From positions 1 to 64,000 of the forward strand of contig CAJTFH010000011.1 in the NCBI GenBank assembly GCA_910575545.1: a stretch of DNA of 64,000 nt, in the 5' to 3' direction. The notes under the pieces were generated by a model that saw only the letters and a program-made list of their open reading frames with translations, was not told where the DNA came from and made no database searches. A program made the position numbers and the translations under genes. Shown piece by piece: positions 45,801 to 55,216 of this stretch; position 1 is the first letter of the stretch, and the number at the start of each line of letters is the position of its first letter. Source of the DNA: Bacteroidales bacterium. GTDB taxonomy: Bacteria; Bacteroidota; Bacteroidia; Bacteroidales; Muribaculaceae.

Positions 45801-46684
45801 TGCAGCAGAATAGTGCTCACACCCGAATCAAGGATATCCTGGATATGATCCTCCTCAAGCACGGTCTCACGGTCAATCACAACGTCGTTACGCTCAATCG
45901 ACACAACCTCGCCGGTATCCTCATCCACGAAATCCTCAACCCATGTGCGCAGCACCCTGGCAGCCAACTTGCGGCCAACGGCCTTTTTCAGATTGGCTTT
46001 GTTGACCCTCACCTCTTCGGCAAGGTCGAAAATCTCGATGATGTCCTTATCGCTCTCAAGCCCGATGGCACGCAGCAACGTTGTCACCGGCAGCTTCTTC
46101 TTACGGTCGATATAGGCATACATCACATTGTTGATGTCTGTGGCAAACTCAATCCACGACCCGCGGAACGGGATGATACGCGCCGAATAAAGCTTCGTGC
46201 CGTTGGCATGGGTGCTCTGTCCGAAGAACACACCCGGCGAGCGGTGAAGCTGCGACACAACGACACGCTCAGCGCCATTGATCACAAACGTACCCTTATC
46301 CGTCATATAAGGAATCGGGCCCAGATAAACATCCTGCACAACCGTTGCGAAATCCTCATGATCCGGATCAGTGCAATAAAGTTTCAGCTTAGCCTTCAAA
46401 GGCACACTGTAAGTCTGGCCACGCTCCAGACACTCCTCTATCGAGTAACGGGGCGGGTCGATGTAATAATCCAGGAATTCAAGAACGAAATTGTTCCTGG
46501 TGTCCGCAATCGGGAAATTCTCTGCAAAAACCTTGTAGAGACCCTCGTTATTTCTTTTTTCAGGAGGAGTGTCAAGCTGAAGGAAATCTTTAAACGACTT
46601 CAGCTGCACCTCGAGAAAATCGGGGTAAGGAAGCGGGTTCTTTACCGTCGCAAAGTTTACGCGGGGTTTATCTGTTGTTGACAT
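42872..46684 (-). CDS. rpoB: DNA-directed RNA polymerase subunit beta
   Basis: This 1,270-residue second large subunit of RNA polymerase forms much of the active-site cleft and the rifampicin pocket. The rifampicin region reads [20 protein letters not shown] and [20 protein letters not shown], the usual drug-sensitive sequence (Q, D, H, R and S positions unchanged). [12 protein letters not shown] is near the C-terminal part, and the C-terminal clamp segment is [20 protein letters not shown]. It starts at ATG 46684 after a 495-base leader. Confidence 0.98.
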   Translation of the reverse strand: MSTTDKPRVNFATVKNPLPYPDFLEVQLKSFKDFLQLDTPPEKRNNEGLYKVFAENFPIADTRNNFVLEFLDYYIDPPRYSIEECLERGQTYSVPLKAKLKLYCTDPDHEDFATVVQDVYLGPIPYMTDKGTFVINGAERVVVSQLHRSPGVFFGQSTHANGTKLYSARIIPFRGSWIEFATDINNVMYAYIDRKKKLPVTTLLRAIGLESDKDIIEIFDLAEEVRVNKANLKKAVGRKLAARVLRTWVEDFVDEDTGEVVSIERNDVVIDRETVLEEDHIQDILDSGVSTILLHKEDANTSDYSIIFNTLQKDTSNSEKEAIQYIYRQLRNAEPPDDASAREVITNLFFSEKRYDLGEVGRYRINKKLGLTTSMDVKVLTKEDIIEIIKYLIELINSKTDVDDIDHLSNRRVRTVGEQLYNQFGVGLARMSRTIRERMNVRDNEVFTPIDLINAKTISSVINTFFGTNALSQFMDQTNPLAEITHKRRLSALGPGGLSRERAGFEVRDVHYTHYGRLCPIETPEGPNIGLISSLCVYAKINDLGFIETPYRKVADGKVDLDNNHVTYLTAEVEEGKVIAQGNAPVLDDGTFRNPRVKARLDADFPIVPPTEVELMDVAPQQIASIAASLIPFLEHDDANRALMGSNMMRQAVPLMRSEAPIVGTGIEGQLVRDSRTQVMAEGDGVIEFVDATTIRIRYDRTEEQEFVAFEEPVKEYHIPKWRKTNQSTTIDLRPICNKGQRVKAGDILTEGYATENGELALGRNLKVAFMPWKGYNYEDAIVLNERMVKEDILTSVHVDEYSLEVRETKRGMEELTSDIPNVSEDATKDLDERGIIRIGAHVVPGDIMIGKITPKGESDPTPEEKLLRAIFGDKAGDVKDASLKASPSLKGVVIGSNLFTRANKSGRMNKSAQALLPKLDEEYEEKLSALKDLLISKLMTLTAGKTSQGVKDFLGTDIIPKGGKFTAAALKDVDFDTVNLSKWTADDHKNELIRELIVNYLRKSKEIDAELRRKKFDISIGDELPSGIMQIAKVYIAKKRKIGVGDKMAGRHGNKGIVSRVVRQEDMPFLADGTPVDICLNPLGVPSRMNLGQIFETVLGWAGRELGEKFATPIFDGATLDDLNEWTDKAGLPRYGKTYLYDGGTGERFDQPATVGVIYMLKLGHMVEDKMHARSIGPYSLITQQPLGGKAQFGGQRFGEMEVWALEAFGASHVLQEILTIKSDDVTGRSKAYEAIVKGEPMPQAGIPESLNVLLHELQGLGLSINLEQ

Positions 46685-46950
46685 CTAATAAATATATAGT
46701 TTTGAAAACTCTAAATTCCGGAAGAAATCACCTTCCCTCAATCCACATACCATCACACCTTCACCACAAACCATCTCACCACTAAAACCATCCCACCATC
46801 TCCAACCATCGAATGCCACCTCCCCTCACTCCATCAGCCGGGCGCCATAGCGGCCTTTCATAGCCAATACCTAAACCGGCCACAGCCATTAATCGCCCTT
46901 ACCAACTTCGGTAACTTATATTAGCCTTTTCTAGCCAATAAGCGGCCCTC

Positions 46951-47010
46951 CTTACTTGCCATCATAGGCCCTCACCAGCCTTTGATGGCCTTTATCAGCC
47001 TTTAAAAGCC
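46951..47010. repeat. Six GCC motifs at exact 10-bp spacing in rpoB leader
   Basis: Six successive 10-bp units end in GCC: CTTACTTGCC, ATCATAGGCC, CTCACCAGCC, TTTGATGGCC, TTTATCAGCC, TTTAAAAGCC. On the sense (minus) strand the last units read as AAAGGC preceded by four variable bases. The spacing approximates one helical turn, and no codon-based reason applies since 10 is not a multiple of three. Confidence 0.75.
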
Positions 47011-47111
47011 TATCTCCCATCCGCCGATTCCAAATGTCTTCATTGCGTTAAATAAGCCTAAACTTACATAAACGTTCACAAATAAAGTTAATCGTTATCC
47101 CCCTTCTACGC

Positions 47112-47150
47112 AAAAAGGTTAAGCATCTGCCTTCCGGCAGACACTTAACC
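47112..47150 (-). terminator. Terminator/attenuator after rplL
   Basis: On the minus strand GGTTAAG..TCTGCC pairs with GGCAGA..CTTAACC around GGAA, followed by TTTTTG. Partial termination here would lower rpoBC transcription relative to rplJL, as known in Escherichia coli. Confidence 0.75.
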
Positions 47151-47179
47151 GAATCTCCTGTAGTCCTACAGGGACGTTA

Positions 47180-47554
47180 TTATTTCAGCTCAACTTCAGC
47201 ACCAGCCTCTTCGAGGTTCTTTTTGAGATCCTCGGCAGCTGCCTTGTCAAGACCTTCTTTGAGCACGCTGGGTGCGCCGTCAACCATTTCTTTTGCTTCC
47301 TTCAAGCCAAGACCGGTCAGCTCTTTAACCAGCTTCACAACCTGAAGTTTAGCAGCACCGGCCGATTTCAGAACTACATCGAAAGATGTTTTCTCCTCAG
47401 CGGCGGGTGCACCGGCTGCAGGGCCGGCAGCAACTGCTACAGCAGCAGCGGCGGGTTCAATGCCATATTCGTCTTTGAGGATCTGAGCAAGTTCGTTTAC
47501 TTCCTTTACGGTAAGGTTAACAAGTTGTTCTGCAAAAGCTTTCAAATCTGCCAT
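47180..47554 (-). CDS. rplL: 50S ribosomal protein L7/L12
   Basis: This 124-residue stalk protein recruits translation factors to the ribosome. The N-terminal dimerisation helix ([20 protein letters not shown]), an alanine-rich hinge and the C-terminal factor-binding domain ([20 protein letters not shown], then [16 protein letters not shown]) are all present. It follows rplJ in the standard order. Confidence 0.97.
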   Translation of the reverse strand: MADLKAFAEQLVNLTVKEVNELAQILKDEYGIEPAAAAVAVAAGPAAGAPAAEEKTSFDVVLKSAGAAKLQVVKLVKELTGLGLKEAKEMVDGAPSVLKEGLDKAAAEDLKKNLEEAGAEVELK

Positions 47555-47593
47555 TTTAGTATGTTTTTATTTGTTTTGTTCAAATTTGGGTTA

Positions 47594-48118
47594 TTAGTCT
47601 TCTTTTTTGGAGAGGGTTTCCAGTATACCATGCAGCTTCGTGCCACCGGAGGTGAGAGCCGAAACAACATTCTTCGCAGGCGACTGGAGAAGGGCAACAA
47701 CATCGGCGATGAGCTCGTTCTTGCTCTTGATGCTGCAGAGGGTCTCAAGCTGGTCTTCACCAACATAAATGGTCTCCTCTACATATGCGGCTTTCAGGCG
47801 GGGAAGAACATCGTCTTTCTGCTTGAAATCCTTCAGGAGTTTCGCAGGAGCATTGCCGACATTTGAGAACATAATCGAGGTTGCTCCCTTGAGCGCCCCG
47901 TAAATCTCGCTGTAGTCACCTTCTTTCCCTTCAAGAGCCTTGTGGAGAAGAGTGTTCTTCACTACCATCAATTTGATGTCGCTCTTGGAGCATGCCCGGC
48001 GGAGAGCTGATGTGCGCTCCGCATTGAGCCCGGCGGTTTCAACAAGATAGAAGCAGCTATACTCATTGAGAGTTTCCGCAATCTTGTTAATTATAATTCC
48101 TTTATCTTCCTTTTTCAT
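47594..48118 (-). CDS. rplJ: 50S ribosomal protein L10
   Basis: This protein of about 174 residues forms the stalk base and holds L7/L12 dimers. I start it at MKKEDKGIIINKIAETLNEY (48118), the family-typical N-terminus; three in-frame codons upstream (from 48127) are also possible. The C-terminal helix that binds L7/L12 (LQSPAKNVVSALTSGGTKLH, then ETLSKKED) is present. In many bacteria L10 represses translation of its own mRNA. Confidence 0.96.
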   Translation of the reverse strand: MKKEDKGIIINKIAETLNEYSCFYLVETAGLNAERTSALRRACSKSDIKLMVVKNTLLHKALEGKEGDYSEIYGALKGATSIMFSNVGNAPAKLLKDFKQKDDVLPRLKAAYVEETIYVGEDQLETLCSIKSKNELIADVVALLQSPAKNVVSALTSGGTKLHGILETLSKKED

Positions 48119-48138
48119 TGTCGTCAAAAGTTTTTTGA

Positions 48139-48834
48139 TTAATCGTCAATGGTCTTGGAGTCGACCTTGATACCGGGACCCATCGTGCTCGAAAGATAAA
48201 TGCTCTTTATATATGTTCCCTTTGCCGTTGAAGGCTTCAGTTTAATCAACGTGTTGATGAACTCACGGGCGTTATCCCTCATCTGTTCAGGTGTGAACGA
48301 CACCTTACCCAGCGAAGTGTGAACGATTCCGTTCTTGTCGACCTTAAAGTCAATCTTACCCTTCTTGACCTCTTCAACAGCTTTTGCCACATCCATGGTC
48401 ACCGTGCCGCTCTTAGGGTTAGGCATCAGGCCACGCGGGCCGAGAATACGACCCAGGGCACCGATTTTTCCCATAATTGCAGGTTGGGTGATGATAACGT
48501 CAACATCAGTCCATCCGCCTTTGATTTTCTCGATATATTCGTCCAGACCAACATAGTCGGCACCGGCAGCCTTAGCGGCTGATTCAGCATCGGGGTTGCA
48601 GAGCACAAGAACACGAACCTGTTTACCTGTCCCGTGGGGAAGCGTCACAACGCCGCGAACCATCTGGTTTGCCTTACGGGGGTCAACGCCAAGACGCACA
48701 TCAATGTCAAACGATGCATCGAATTTGGCATAGTTCGTTTCTTTAACTTTCACTGCTGCCTCGGCGAGCGAGTAGGCTTTCCCGGCTTCAATCTTCTCTA
48801 AAGCTAACTTTTGATTCTTTGTAAGTTTACCCAT
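48139..48834 (-). CDS. rplA: 50S ribosomal protein L1
   Basis: This 231-residue protein of the L1 stalk takes part in tRNA exit from the E site. Characteristic segments are [20 protein letters not shown] and [20 protein letters not shown]. It lies between rplK and rplJ. L1 commonly represses translation of the rplK-rplA mRNA by binding its leader. Confidence 0.97.
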   Translation of the reverse strand: MGKLTKNQKLALEKIEAGKAYSLAEAAVKVKETNYAKFDASFDIDVRLGVDPRKANQMVRGVVTLPHGTGKQVRVLVLCNPDAESAAKAAGADYVGLDEYIEKIKGGWTDVDVIITQPAIMGKIGALGRILGPRGLMPNPKSGTVTMDVAKAVEEVKKGKIDFKVDKNGIVHTSLGKVSFTPEQMRDNAREFINTLIKLKPSTAKGTYIKSIYLSSTMGPGIKVDSKTIDD

Positions 48835-48848
48835 GTCAATTGAAGTTT

Positions 48849-49292
48849 TTAGTTGTTTTCAGGGAATGCCCCTTTCACGGTGATACCCATACTTCTGGCC
48901 GTACCGGCAACCATACGCATTGCCGATTCAACAGTAAAGCAGTTCAAATCAGGCATCTTATCGGTAGCGATTGTCTTAACCTGCTCCCAGGTGATTTCTG
49001 CAACTTTCTGACGGTTGGGCTGCGCAGAACCTTTCTTAATCTTTGCAACTTCCATCAGCTGGATAGCAACCGGGGGGGTCTTGACAATGAAATCAAAACT
49101 TTTGTCCGAGTAATATGTGATTATTACCGGGAGCACCTTTCCGGCTTTGTCCTGGGTGCGGGCATTGAATTGCTTGCAAAACTCCATGATATTGATACCC
49201 TTGGAGCCGAGCGCAGGACCTACTGGAGGTGAAGGGTTTGCTGCGCCACCTTTAATCTGCAATTTGATCTGTCCAGCAATTTCTTTAGCCAT
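48849..49292 (-). CDS. rplK: 50S ribosomal protein L11
   Basis: This 147-residue protein of the GTPase-associated centre is needed for factor-dependent GTP hydrolysis and stringent response activation. The N-terminal domain contains [20 protein letters not shown], with the proline pair typical of thiostrepton-binding L11. The 253 bases upstream to nusG hold no gene and may form the mRNA leader. Confidence 0.97.
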   Translation of the reverse strand: MAKEIAGQIKLQIKGGAANPSPPVGPALGSKGINIMEFCKQFNARTQDKAGKVLPVIITYYSDKSFDFIVKTPPVAIQLMEVAKIKKGSAQPNRQKVAEITWEQVKTIATDKMPDLNCFTVESAMRMVAGTARSMGITVKGAFPENN

Positions 49293-49545
49293 TGTTTAAT
49301 AAATCATTATTTGGTGTTACGAATTGCGCCTGATTAAAGTCGGCGGCTCGGTGCGTAACCACCTTTCCGCCACTATATCCTGCGCTTTACTTGCGACGGC
49401 TGTCCAAAACACTGCTGTGTGGACTGCCAAGATCCGCCCGTCCGAGGCTCTCCCTCATCGGCTTCGGAACTTTCTCAACAACGGCCGCCCTTCTTCCGAA
49501 GACCGGCCCCTTTGTCCAGCACCTCCACCTGGGGAAGTGAACGCG

Positions 49546-50097
49546 TCACTCGCGCTCTACCTGCGAATTTTCCAACTCCAAAGGAGTCTCGCGGCCGAAA
49601 ATCTTGACCATGACCCTGAGCTTTTTCTTTTCGGGCAACACCTCTGTCACTTTCCCGTTGAAACCGCTGAACGCCCCACTGTTGACTTTCACTATCTCGC
49701 CAACAATGTAGTCGTTAACGCCCTCTTCAAGATTCTCATTGATGTCGTCGGCCGTGCCGAGCATACGCATAACTTCACTCTCACGCAACGGTTCGGGTTT
49801 TGCATCCTTTCCGCGCCCTTTTAGGAAGTCGATAACATTGGTCGTGTTGACCAGCTCGTGCACTACCTCCCCGATCAGTTCAGCCTCTACAAACACATAA
49901 CCGGAATAAAGATTGCGCTCTTTCACAACCTTTTTCCCGTTTTTGATGGTGAGAACCTTCTCGGTGGGAATCAACACCTGGAAAACATGGTTGCCAAGGT
50001 CAGTGTTTTTTATAGCTCCGTCGAGCAACTCCTTCACCTTAGCTTCCTTTCCCGATATGGCACGAAGAACGTACCATGCTCTTTTTGTTTCAGCCAT
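49546..50097 (-). CDS. nusG: Transcription termination/antitermination factor NusG
   Basis: This 183-residue factor binds RNA polymerase and links it to Rho or the ribosome. The NGN domain is at the N-terminus (WYVLRAISGKEAKVKELLDG and NLYSGYVFVEAEL), and the KOW domain at the C-terminus (GEIVKVNSGAFSGFNGKVTE). It follows secE after 21 bases. Confidence 0.96.
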   Translation of the reverse strand: MAETKRAWYVLRAISGKEAKVKELLDGAIKNTDLGNHVFQVLIPTEKVLTIKNGKKVVKERNLYSGYVFVEAELIGEVVHELVNTTNVIDFLKGRGKDAKPEPLRESEVMRMLGTADDINENLEEGVNDYIVGEIVKVNSGAFSGFNGKVTEVLPEKKKLRVMVKIFGRETPLELENSQVERE

Positions 50098-50118
50098 TGA
50101 TTAATACCACTTTAAAGA

Positions 50119-50319
50119 TTACTTTCCGAGACTGTAAATCAGGTGCATGATGTTGTCAACCACTTGATCCATGACGAAGATTATCAGAGCGATAATCACG
50201 GAAGCTAACATCACGATACAAGCGCTTTTGATCAACTGCGTCTTTGTAGGCCAAGAAGTCTTATAGAGCAACTCGTCATAAGACTCCTCTATATTCGTAA
50301 GTAATTTCAATTTCTTCAT
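50119..50319 (-). CDS. secE: Preprotein translocase subunit SecE
   Basis: This 66-residue single-span SecE stabilises SecY in the protein-export channel. The amphipathic helix (ESYDELLYKTSWPTKTQLIK) and one membrane helix (SACIVMLASVIIALIIFVMD) are clear. The start at 50319 (MKKLKLLTNI) follows tRNA-Trp by 13 bases; the frame is open further upstream only because it reads through the tRNA. Confidence 0.94.
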   Translation of the reverse strand: MKKLKLLTNIEESYDELLYKTSWPTKTQLIKSACIVMLASVIIALIIFVMDQVVDNIMHLIYSLGK

Positions 50320-50332
50320 TTCCGTTTTTTTA

Positions 50333-50406
50333 GCACGGGTTGAGAGACTCGAACTCCCGACACTTGGTTTTGGAGACCAATGCTCTACCAACTGAGCTAA
50401 ACCCGT
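50333..50406 (-). tRNA. tRNA-Trp (anticodon CCA)
   Basis: This 74-nt cloverleaf has acceptor stem ACGGGTT/AACCCGT, the anticodon loop CTCCAAA inside TTGGT/ACCAA, and discriminator G. It lies between tuf and secE, a position often seen in bacteria. Confidence 0.95.
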
Positions 50407-50503
50407 ATATAAGCTCCGGCAGACACCGCCTGGACTGGCGGACAAGCATCCGCCGGAGCTGTATTTCTGTCATCGGAATCCGTTTCGGGATTCCCAATCC
50501 AAA

Positions 50504-51688
50504 TTAGTCGAGGATTTCGGTAATCTGACCCGAACCTACGGTGCGGCCGCCTTCACGGATGGCGAAACGCAGACCCTGGTCGCAAGCAACCGGAGTAATC
50601 AGATCAACGATGATTTCCACGTGGTCGCCAGGCATTACCATTTCAACACCTTCGGGAAGGGTGATTTCACCGGTCACGTCGAGTGTGCGGATATAGAACT
50701 GAGGACGGTAGTGGTTGTGGAACGGAGTGTGACGGCCACCTTCTTCCTTCTTCAGGATATAAACAGATGCTTTGAATTTGCTGTGGGGTTTAACAACGCC
50801 CGGATGGCAAATTACCATACCACGTTTGATTTCTTTCTTGTCGATACCACGGAGGAGCAGACCTACGTTGTCACCGGCTTCACCCTGATCAAGGAGCTTG
50901 CGGAACATTTCCACACCAGTTACAGTCGACTTCAGGTTTGCGCCCAGACCCATGATCTGAACCTCGTCACCCACCTTAACGATACCGGTTTCGATACGGC
51001 CGGTAGCAACAGTTCCACGGCCGGTGATTGAGAACACATCTTCAACAGGCATCAGGAAGGGTTTATCAACGTCGCGCGGAGGCAGGGGAATCCAGTTGTC
51101 AACAGCTTCCATCAGCTCCATCACCTTTGCTTCCCATTCGGGCTCGCCATTAAGAGCACCGAGCGCAGAACCACGGATAATAGGAGTTTCGTCGCCGTCG
51201 TATTCGTAAGCTGAGAGAAGTTCGCGCATTTCCATTTCAACGAGTTCGAGCATCTCTTCGTCGTCAACCATGTCGCACTTGTTCAGGAACACAACCAGAC
51301 GGGGCACGTTCACCTGACGGGCGAGAAGGATATGCTCGCGGGTCTGGGGCATAGGACCGTCGGTAGCGGCAACTACGATGATGGCACCGTCCATCTGGGC
51401 AGCACCGGTAACCATGTTCTTCACATAGTCAGCGTGTCCCGGGCAGTCAACGTGTGCATAGTGGCGGTTGGCGGTCTCATACTCAACGTGTGCGGTATTG
51501 ATTGTAATACCACGCTCTTTTTCTTCAGGTGCGTTGTCAATCTGGTCGAATGACTTAACCTCAGAAAGACCTGCCTTTGCCAATACGGTGGTGATGGCAG
51601 CAGTCAGAGTAGTCTTACCGTGGTCAACGTGACCGATGGTACCGATGTTAACATGCGGTTTGGTTCTTTCGAATTTCTCTTTAGCCAT
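50504..51688 (-). CDS. tuf: Translation elongation factor Tu
   Basis: This 394-residue GTPase brings aminoacyl-tRNA to the ribosome. G motifs are [10 protein letters not shown] near residue 18, DCPGHADYV near 80 and NKCDMVDD near 135. The C-terminal barrels are complete ([14 protein letters not shown]). It is downstream of a cluster of four tRNA genes. The 287 bases between the cluster and tuf hold no recognisable gene. Confidence 0.98.
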   Translation of the reverse strand: MAKEKFERTKPHVNIGTIGHVDHGKTTLTAAITTVLAKAGLSEVKSFDQIDNAPEEKERGITINTAHVEYETANRHYAHVDCPGHADYVKNMVTGAAQMDGAIIVVAATDGPMPQTREHILLARQVNVPRLVVFLNKCDMVDDEEMLELVEMEMRELLSAYEYDGDETPIIRGSALGALNGEPEWEAKVMELMEAVDNWIPLPPRDVDKPFLMPVEDVFSITGRGTVATGRIETGIVKVGDEVQIMGLGANLKSTVTGVEMFRKLLDQGEAGDNVGLLLRGIDKKEIKRGMVICHPGVVKPHSKFKASVYILKKEEGGRHTPFHNHYRPQFYIRTLDVTGEITLPEGVEMVMPGDHVEIIVDLITPVACDQGLRFAIREGGRTVGSGQITEILD

Positions 51689-51975
51689 AACTTTGCTATT
51701 GTTATTTTTGATAAATAATTAATCTCACTTAACTTTTCGGCCCCTTGTTTGTTTCATAAGAAAACATCCTGGGGCGACATCACCCAATAGACCGGAAAGC
51801 GCCTCTTTTGCAAGGCCTTATTCGCAAAACGCCCCAAGCCGACAGACGACGCAGGAAAGGAATCCCCGCAAGGCTCATCCACAAGCCGGAAGCTAATGCA
51901 CTCCAAACCCTCTTTCAACGACACACCACGGCAATGACAAGGCACTGTCGGGGCTGTGTTCCTGAGCGTTAAGAG

Positions 51976-52047
<72 letters not shown>

Positions 52048-52064
52048 AATTTTCAAGTTGTCAG

Positions 52065-52137
52065 AGCGGAAGACGAGGCTCAAACTCGCGACCCTCAGCT
52101 TGGAAGGCTGATGCTCTATCAACTGAGCTACTTCCGC
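52065..52137 (-). tRNA. tRNA-Gly (anticodon TCC)
   Basis: This 73-nt gene has acceptor GCGGAAG/CTTCCGC and the anticodon loop CTTCCAA inside TCAGC/GCTGA. Confidence 0.94.
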
Positions 52138-52193
52138 ATTGATTCCTACCGGAAATCATTCCGGAGAAACCTCACATCACACTCAGAGGTTTG

Positions 52194-52276
52194 TGGGCGC
52201 GGATGGATTCGAACCACCGAAGGCGAAAGCCAGCAGATTTACAGTCTGCCCCATTTGGCCACTCTGGAACACGCCC
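52194..52276 (-). tRNA. tRNA-Tyr (anticodon GTA)
   Basis: This 83-nt class II tRNA has the long variable arm expected for tyrosine. The acceptor is GGGCGTG/CGCGCCC and the anticodon loop CTGTAAA. Confidence 0.94.
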
Positions 52277-52317
52277 TTAAACGTTTACATATTCCTCTTG
52301 CGCTGATGCGTTTGGTG

Positions 52318-52391
52318 AGCCTCTTGTCGGATTCGAACCAACGACCCCGAGATTACAAATCACGTGCTCTGGCCAACTGAGCTAAAGAGGC
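52318..52391 (-). tRNA. tRNA-Thr (anticodon TGT)
   Basis: This 74-nt gene has acceptor GCCTCTT/AAGAGGC and the anticodon loop TTTGTAA; the anticodon stem CGTGA/TCTCG has one T-T mismatch. It is the first gene of the order Thr-Tyr-Gly-Thr-tuf, the same order as thrU-tyrU-glyT-thrT-tufB in Escherichia coli. Confidence 0.92.
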
Positions 52392-52457
52392 ATTTTTCAA
52401 AGTTCTATCGAAACGGAACCATCAACTTGCGAAGTATTACCGTCTCATTTGCGGATG

Positions 52458-52489
52458 CAAAGTTAAGCACTATTTTTCATTCACGCAAA
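52458..52489 (-). promoter_or_regulatory. Promoter of the tRNA-tuf-secE transcription unit
   Basis: On the minus strand TTTG (52486-52489) and TAACTTTG (52458-52465) are exactly 20 nt apart. They lie about 70 bases upstream of the first tRNA. This is the best-matching promoter in the core half. Confidence 0.8.
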
Positions 52490-52655
52490 CAAAACCGCAA
52501 AAAAAATCCGCAAAAATAACATACCACAATCCTCAAAAGCAGCCAACACCCACAGCATCACAGAAATACCTCTAAACAAAGCCTCACGTTAAAATATTGG
52601 ACACAGGTAAAGACATAAGATTCTGCCATCGCCAACCAAATCCCGATTTTTTTGT

Positions 52656-52663
52656 TAATTTTG
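52656..52663 (+). promoter_or_regulatory. -7 box of the aminopeptidase promoter
   Basis: TAATTTTG lies 40 bases upstream of the ATG at 52704. No good TTTG is found at the expected upstream distance, so the promoter match is partial. Confidence 0.45.
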
Positions 52664-52703
52664 CGACTACAGAAAGCAACAACCATATTTTACTATACAT
52701 CAT

Positions 52704-54488
52704 ATGAAAGAAATCATCTCACAACGCCTTGCCTCGCTGCGAGCAGCCATGAAAAAGGCAGACGTGGATGCCGTAATCATCCCGCAGACCGACCCCCACC
52801 AAAGCGAATATCTTGCCGACCACTGGCAAGTGCGCCGGTGGCTGACCGGATTCACCGGATCGGCCGGATCCCTCGTACTGACACAGGCCGATGCTCTCTT
52901 GTGGACCGACTCACGCTATTTCCTGCAAGCAGCCCAGCAGCTCGAAGACACCCCGGTGAAACTGATGAAAGACGGCCTACCGGGCACACCTTCAATAACA
53001 GCATATCTATCCGGCACACTCGTCAAAGAGTCAACCGTGGGTATCGACGGGGCACTATTCTCAATCAACGAAACGGCAGCACTGCGCACCGCCCTCGAAA
53101 AACATGGCCTCAGACTCGACACGGCCTTTAACCCCGTCGACACAATCTGGACAGACCGCCCGGAGCTGCCCGATGCAAAAGTCTTCGTCCACGACGTCAA
53201 GTATGCCGGCGAAAGCGCCACATCGAAAATCTCGCAAATCCTTAACGATGCCGCCTCCCAAGGAGCTTCGGCAATGTTCATATCCGCCCTCGATGAAATA
53301 GCGTGGACACTAAATATCCGCTCACGCGACGTCAGCTGCAACCCCGTAGCCACCGCCTTCCTCTACCTCGACCCAAAAGGCTCGACCCTGTTTATTAAAG
53401 AAGACAAAATCGACCCCCGGACCCGCGCCTATCTTGCAGAAGCCTCCGTTGGCATCGCCCCCTACGAACACATGCTGCAGTTCCTATCCTCACTCCCCGA
53501 AAGCGCCAAAGTTCTCATCGAAGCCATGCGCACCTCCTCGCAAGTGCTCGACACCCTTGCCGCCAGGGCCATCGTCGGAGCCTCTCCGATACCGCTGCTG
53601 AAAGCCACCAAAAACAACACCCAGATTGCAGGAATTCGCACCTCTATGGAACACGACGGCGCCGCCCTCGTTGCATCTTTCATGGAAATGGAGCGGATGA
53701 TGGCACAAGGGGAAAAACTCACCGAACTGAAAGTGGCCGAAATCCTCACCCGTTTCCGCTCGCAGCAACCCGGCTATTTCGACGAGAGCTTTGAGACCAT
53801 AGCAGGCTATGGCCCCCACGGAGCAATCGTTCACTATTCAGCATCCCCTGAATCAAGCTCAACCGTAGAACCCCACGGACTGCTGCTCATCGACTCGGGA
53901 GCACAATACCTAACCGGAACCACCGACATAACCCGCACAATCGCCATGGGCACCCCAACGGCACAGGAAAAACACGACTTCACCCTAGTGATGAAAGGCC
54001 ACATAGCACTGGCAACCGCCATATTCCCCGAAGGCACACGCGGAGCACAGCTCGACGCCCTCGCCCGCCAGTTCCTTTGGAAAGAAGGGTTGAGCTATCT
54101 CCACGGAACCGGACATGGAGTCGGGCATTTCCTAAACGTCCACGAAGGCCCGCAGAGCATCCGGCTGAACGACATGCCGGCCACCCTCGTGCCAGGAATG
54201 CTGACCTCAAACGAACCCGGGCTTTACAGAGCCGGAATCCATGGCATACGGTGCGAAAACCTAGTCCTCACTGTCGAGGCATTCTCCAGCGAAGAGTTCG
54301 GGCGCTTCTTCCGGTTCGAGACAATGACCCTCTTCCCCTTCGACCGAACACTATTCGACACCGCCATAATGACACAGGAAGAAATCAATTGGCTCAACGG
54401 CTACCATGCCGAAGTCTACTCCCGGCTCTCACCCCTCCTTTCCGCCGAACAACAGGAATGGCTCCGCGCCAAAACCCTCCCATTATAA
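52704..54488 (+). CDS. pepP: Xaa-Pro aminopeptidase (M24B family)
   Basis: This 594-residue cytosolic metallopeptidase removes an N-terminal residue before proline. Two creatinase-like N-terminal domains (residues about 1-310) precede the pita-bread catalytic domain. The five metal ligands are recognisable: D397 (DSGAQY), D408 (TTDITRT), a histidine of HGTGHGVGH (residues 467-475, most likely H471), E504 (SNEPGLY) and E518 (RCENLVLT). A C-terminal extension (residues about 540-594) is typical of the three-domain form. The gene symbol is by similarity. Confidence 0.92.
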   Translation: MKEIISQRLASLRAAMKKADVDAVIIPQTDPHQSEYLADHWQVRRWLTGFTGSAGSLVLTQADALLWTDSRYFLQAAQQLEDTPVKLMKDGLPGTPSITAYLSGTLVKESTVGIDGALFSINETAALRTALEKHGLRLDTAFNPVDTIWTDRPELPDAKVFVHDVKYAGESATSKISQILNDAASQGASAMFISALDEIAWTLNIRSRDVSCNPVATAFLYLDPKGSTLFIKEDKIDPRTRAYLAEASVGIAPYEHMLQFLSSLPESAKVLIEAMRTSSQVLDTLAARAIVGASPIPLLKATKNNTQIAGIRTSMEHDGAALVASFMEMERMMAQGEKLTELKVAEILTRFRSQQPGYFDESFETIAGYGPHGAIVHYSASPESSSTVEPHGLLLIDSGAQYLTGTTDITRTIAMGTPTAQEKHDFTLVMKGHIALATAIFPEGTRGAQLDALARQFLWKEGLSYLHGTGHGVGHFLNVHEGPQSIRLNDMPATLVPGMLTSNEPGLYRAGIHGIRCENLVLTVEAFSSEEFGRFFRFETMTLFPFDRTLFDTAIMTQEEINWLNGYHAEVYSRLSPLLSAEQQEWLRAKTLPL

Positions 54489-54503
54489 ACCATAGCCAAC
54501 AAA

Positions 54504-54673
54504 GAGATTGTCAGAAATTTCTTCCAAAAGGTTTTAGAGCTGTTTTTGAGGGAATTTTGAAGTTGGAAGAGGGAGCGATGCAGGGCATCGTGACCGATGA
54601 CTAGTTTGAAATTCGCCAAAAACAGCCTAAAAATCAGCAGACAATCTCATTGAAAAACTTTTTAGACAATCTC
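54504..54673. mobile_element. MITE-like element with GAGATTGTC terminal repeats
   Basis: This 170-bp segment begins GAGATTGTC and ends GACAATCTC, with another GACAATCTC at 54640-54648. The outer ends share imperfect similarity beyond nine bases, and the flanks are AAA on both sides (a possible target duplication). Inside is a short open stretch (KFLPKGFRAVFEGILKLEEG, then AMQGIVTDD) ending in TAG, too short for a transposase. It fills almost the whole gap between pepP and the next gene, ending four bases before that gene's start. Confidence 0.5.
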
Positions 54674-54677
54674 AAAT

Positions 54678-55211
54678 ATGCCGCTGATACAATCCGTCAG
54701 GGGATTCACCCCTGTAATAGGCCGGAACTGTTTCCTGGCCGAAAACGCCACCGTAGTGGGAGACGTAACCATGGGCGATGAGTGCTCCATATGGTTCAAC
54801 ACAGTGCTCCGTGGAGATGTAAATTCAATCCGCATCGGCAACTGTGTAAACATCCAGGATGGTTCCGTGCTCCACACCCTCTACCAAAAGTCAACCATAG
54901 AGATAGGCAACTTCGTATCCATCGGACACAACGTCACAATCCACGGCGCCAAAATCCATGACTACGCGCTAATTGGAATGGGGGCTATCGTAATGGACGA
55001 TGCGGAAGTCGGAGAAGGCGCACTCGTAGCCGCAGGCTCTGTCGTGCTGTCAAAAACGAAAATCGGGCCTCACGAACTATGGGGAGGATGCCCGGCAAAA
55101 TTCATTAAGATGATGGAACCGGAAAAGAGCCGTGAGCTGAACCAGAAAATAGCCCACAACTACCTCTTCTACTCACGTTGGTACACTCATCCCGACGACC
55201 CCTGCGAATAA
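54678..55211 (+). CDS. Gamma-carbonic anhydrase-like hexapeptide protein
   Basis: This 177-residue left-handed beta-helix protein has hexapeptide repeats from about residue 15 to 140 (NCFLAENATVVGDVTMGDEC, IGNFVSIGHNVTIHGAKIHD, YALIGMGAIVMDDAEVGEGA). The histidines of SVLHTLY and IGHNVTIHG occupy the usual zinc-ligand positions of the gamma-class. Proteins of this kind (YrdA/PaaY type) often show weak or no carbonic anhydrase activity, so the true role is uncertain. The MITE-like element just upstream may have replaced its native promoter. Confidence 0.88.
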   Translation: MPLIQSVRGFTPVIGRNCFLAENATVVGDVTMGDECSIWFNTVLRGDVNSIRIGNCVNIQDGSVLHTLYQKSTIEIGNFVSIGHNVTIHGAKIHDYALIGMGAIVMDDAEVGEGALVAAGSVVLSKTKIGPHELWGGCPAKFIKMMEPEKSRELNQKIAHNYLFYSRWYTHPDDPCE

Positions 55212-55216
55212 CCCGC

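Larger units (their letters stand above)
46685..47179 (-). other. Long leader between rplL and rpoB
   Basis: No gene is present. From the rplL side it holds the hairpin CCTGTAG/CTACAGG just after the rplL stop, a terminator or attenuator at 47112-47150, the 10-bp-spaced GCC array at 46951-47010, further irregularly spaced GCC motifs to about 46845, and an A/C-rich stretch up to rpoB. A leader here fits the known separate control of rpoBC expression from that of the upstream ribosomal protein genes. Confidence 0.6.

Noticed and set aside
43166-46681. Long plus-strand frames opposite rpoB, up to 293 codons
   Set aside because: They are shadows of rpoB and show no family similarity or ribosome-binding sites.
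49324-49824. A plus-strand frame of 166 codons between rplK and nusG
   Set aside because: Most of it is antisense to nusG and the rest lies in a leader; no protein features are seen.
50320-50445. An N-terminal extension of SecE
   Set aside because: The added codons are the translated tRNA-Trp gene.
52194-52391. A plus-strand frame of 89 codons through the tRNA genes
   Set aside because: It is a translation of tRNA sequence.
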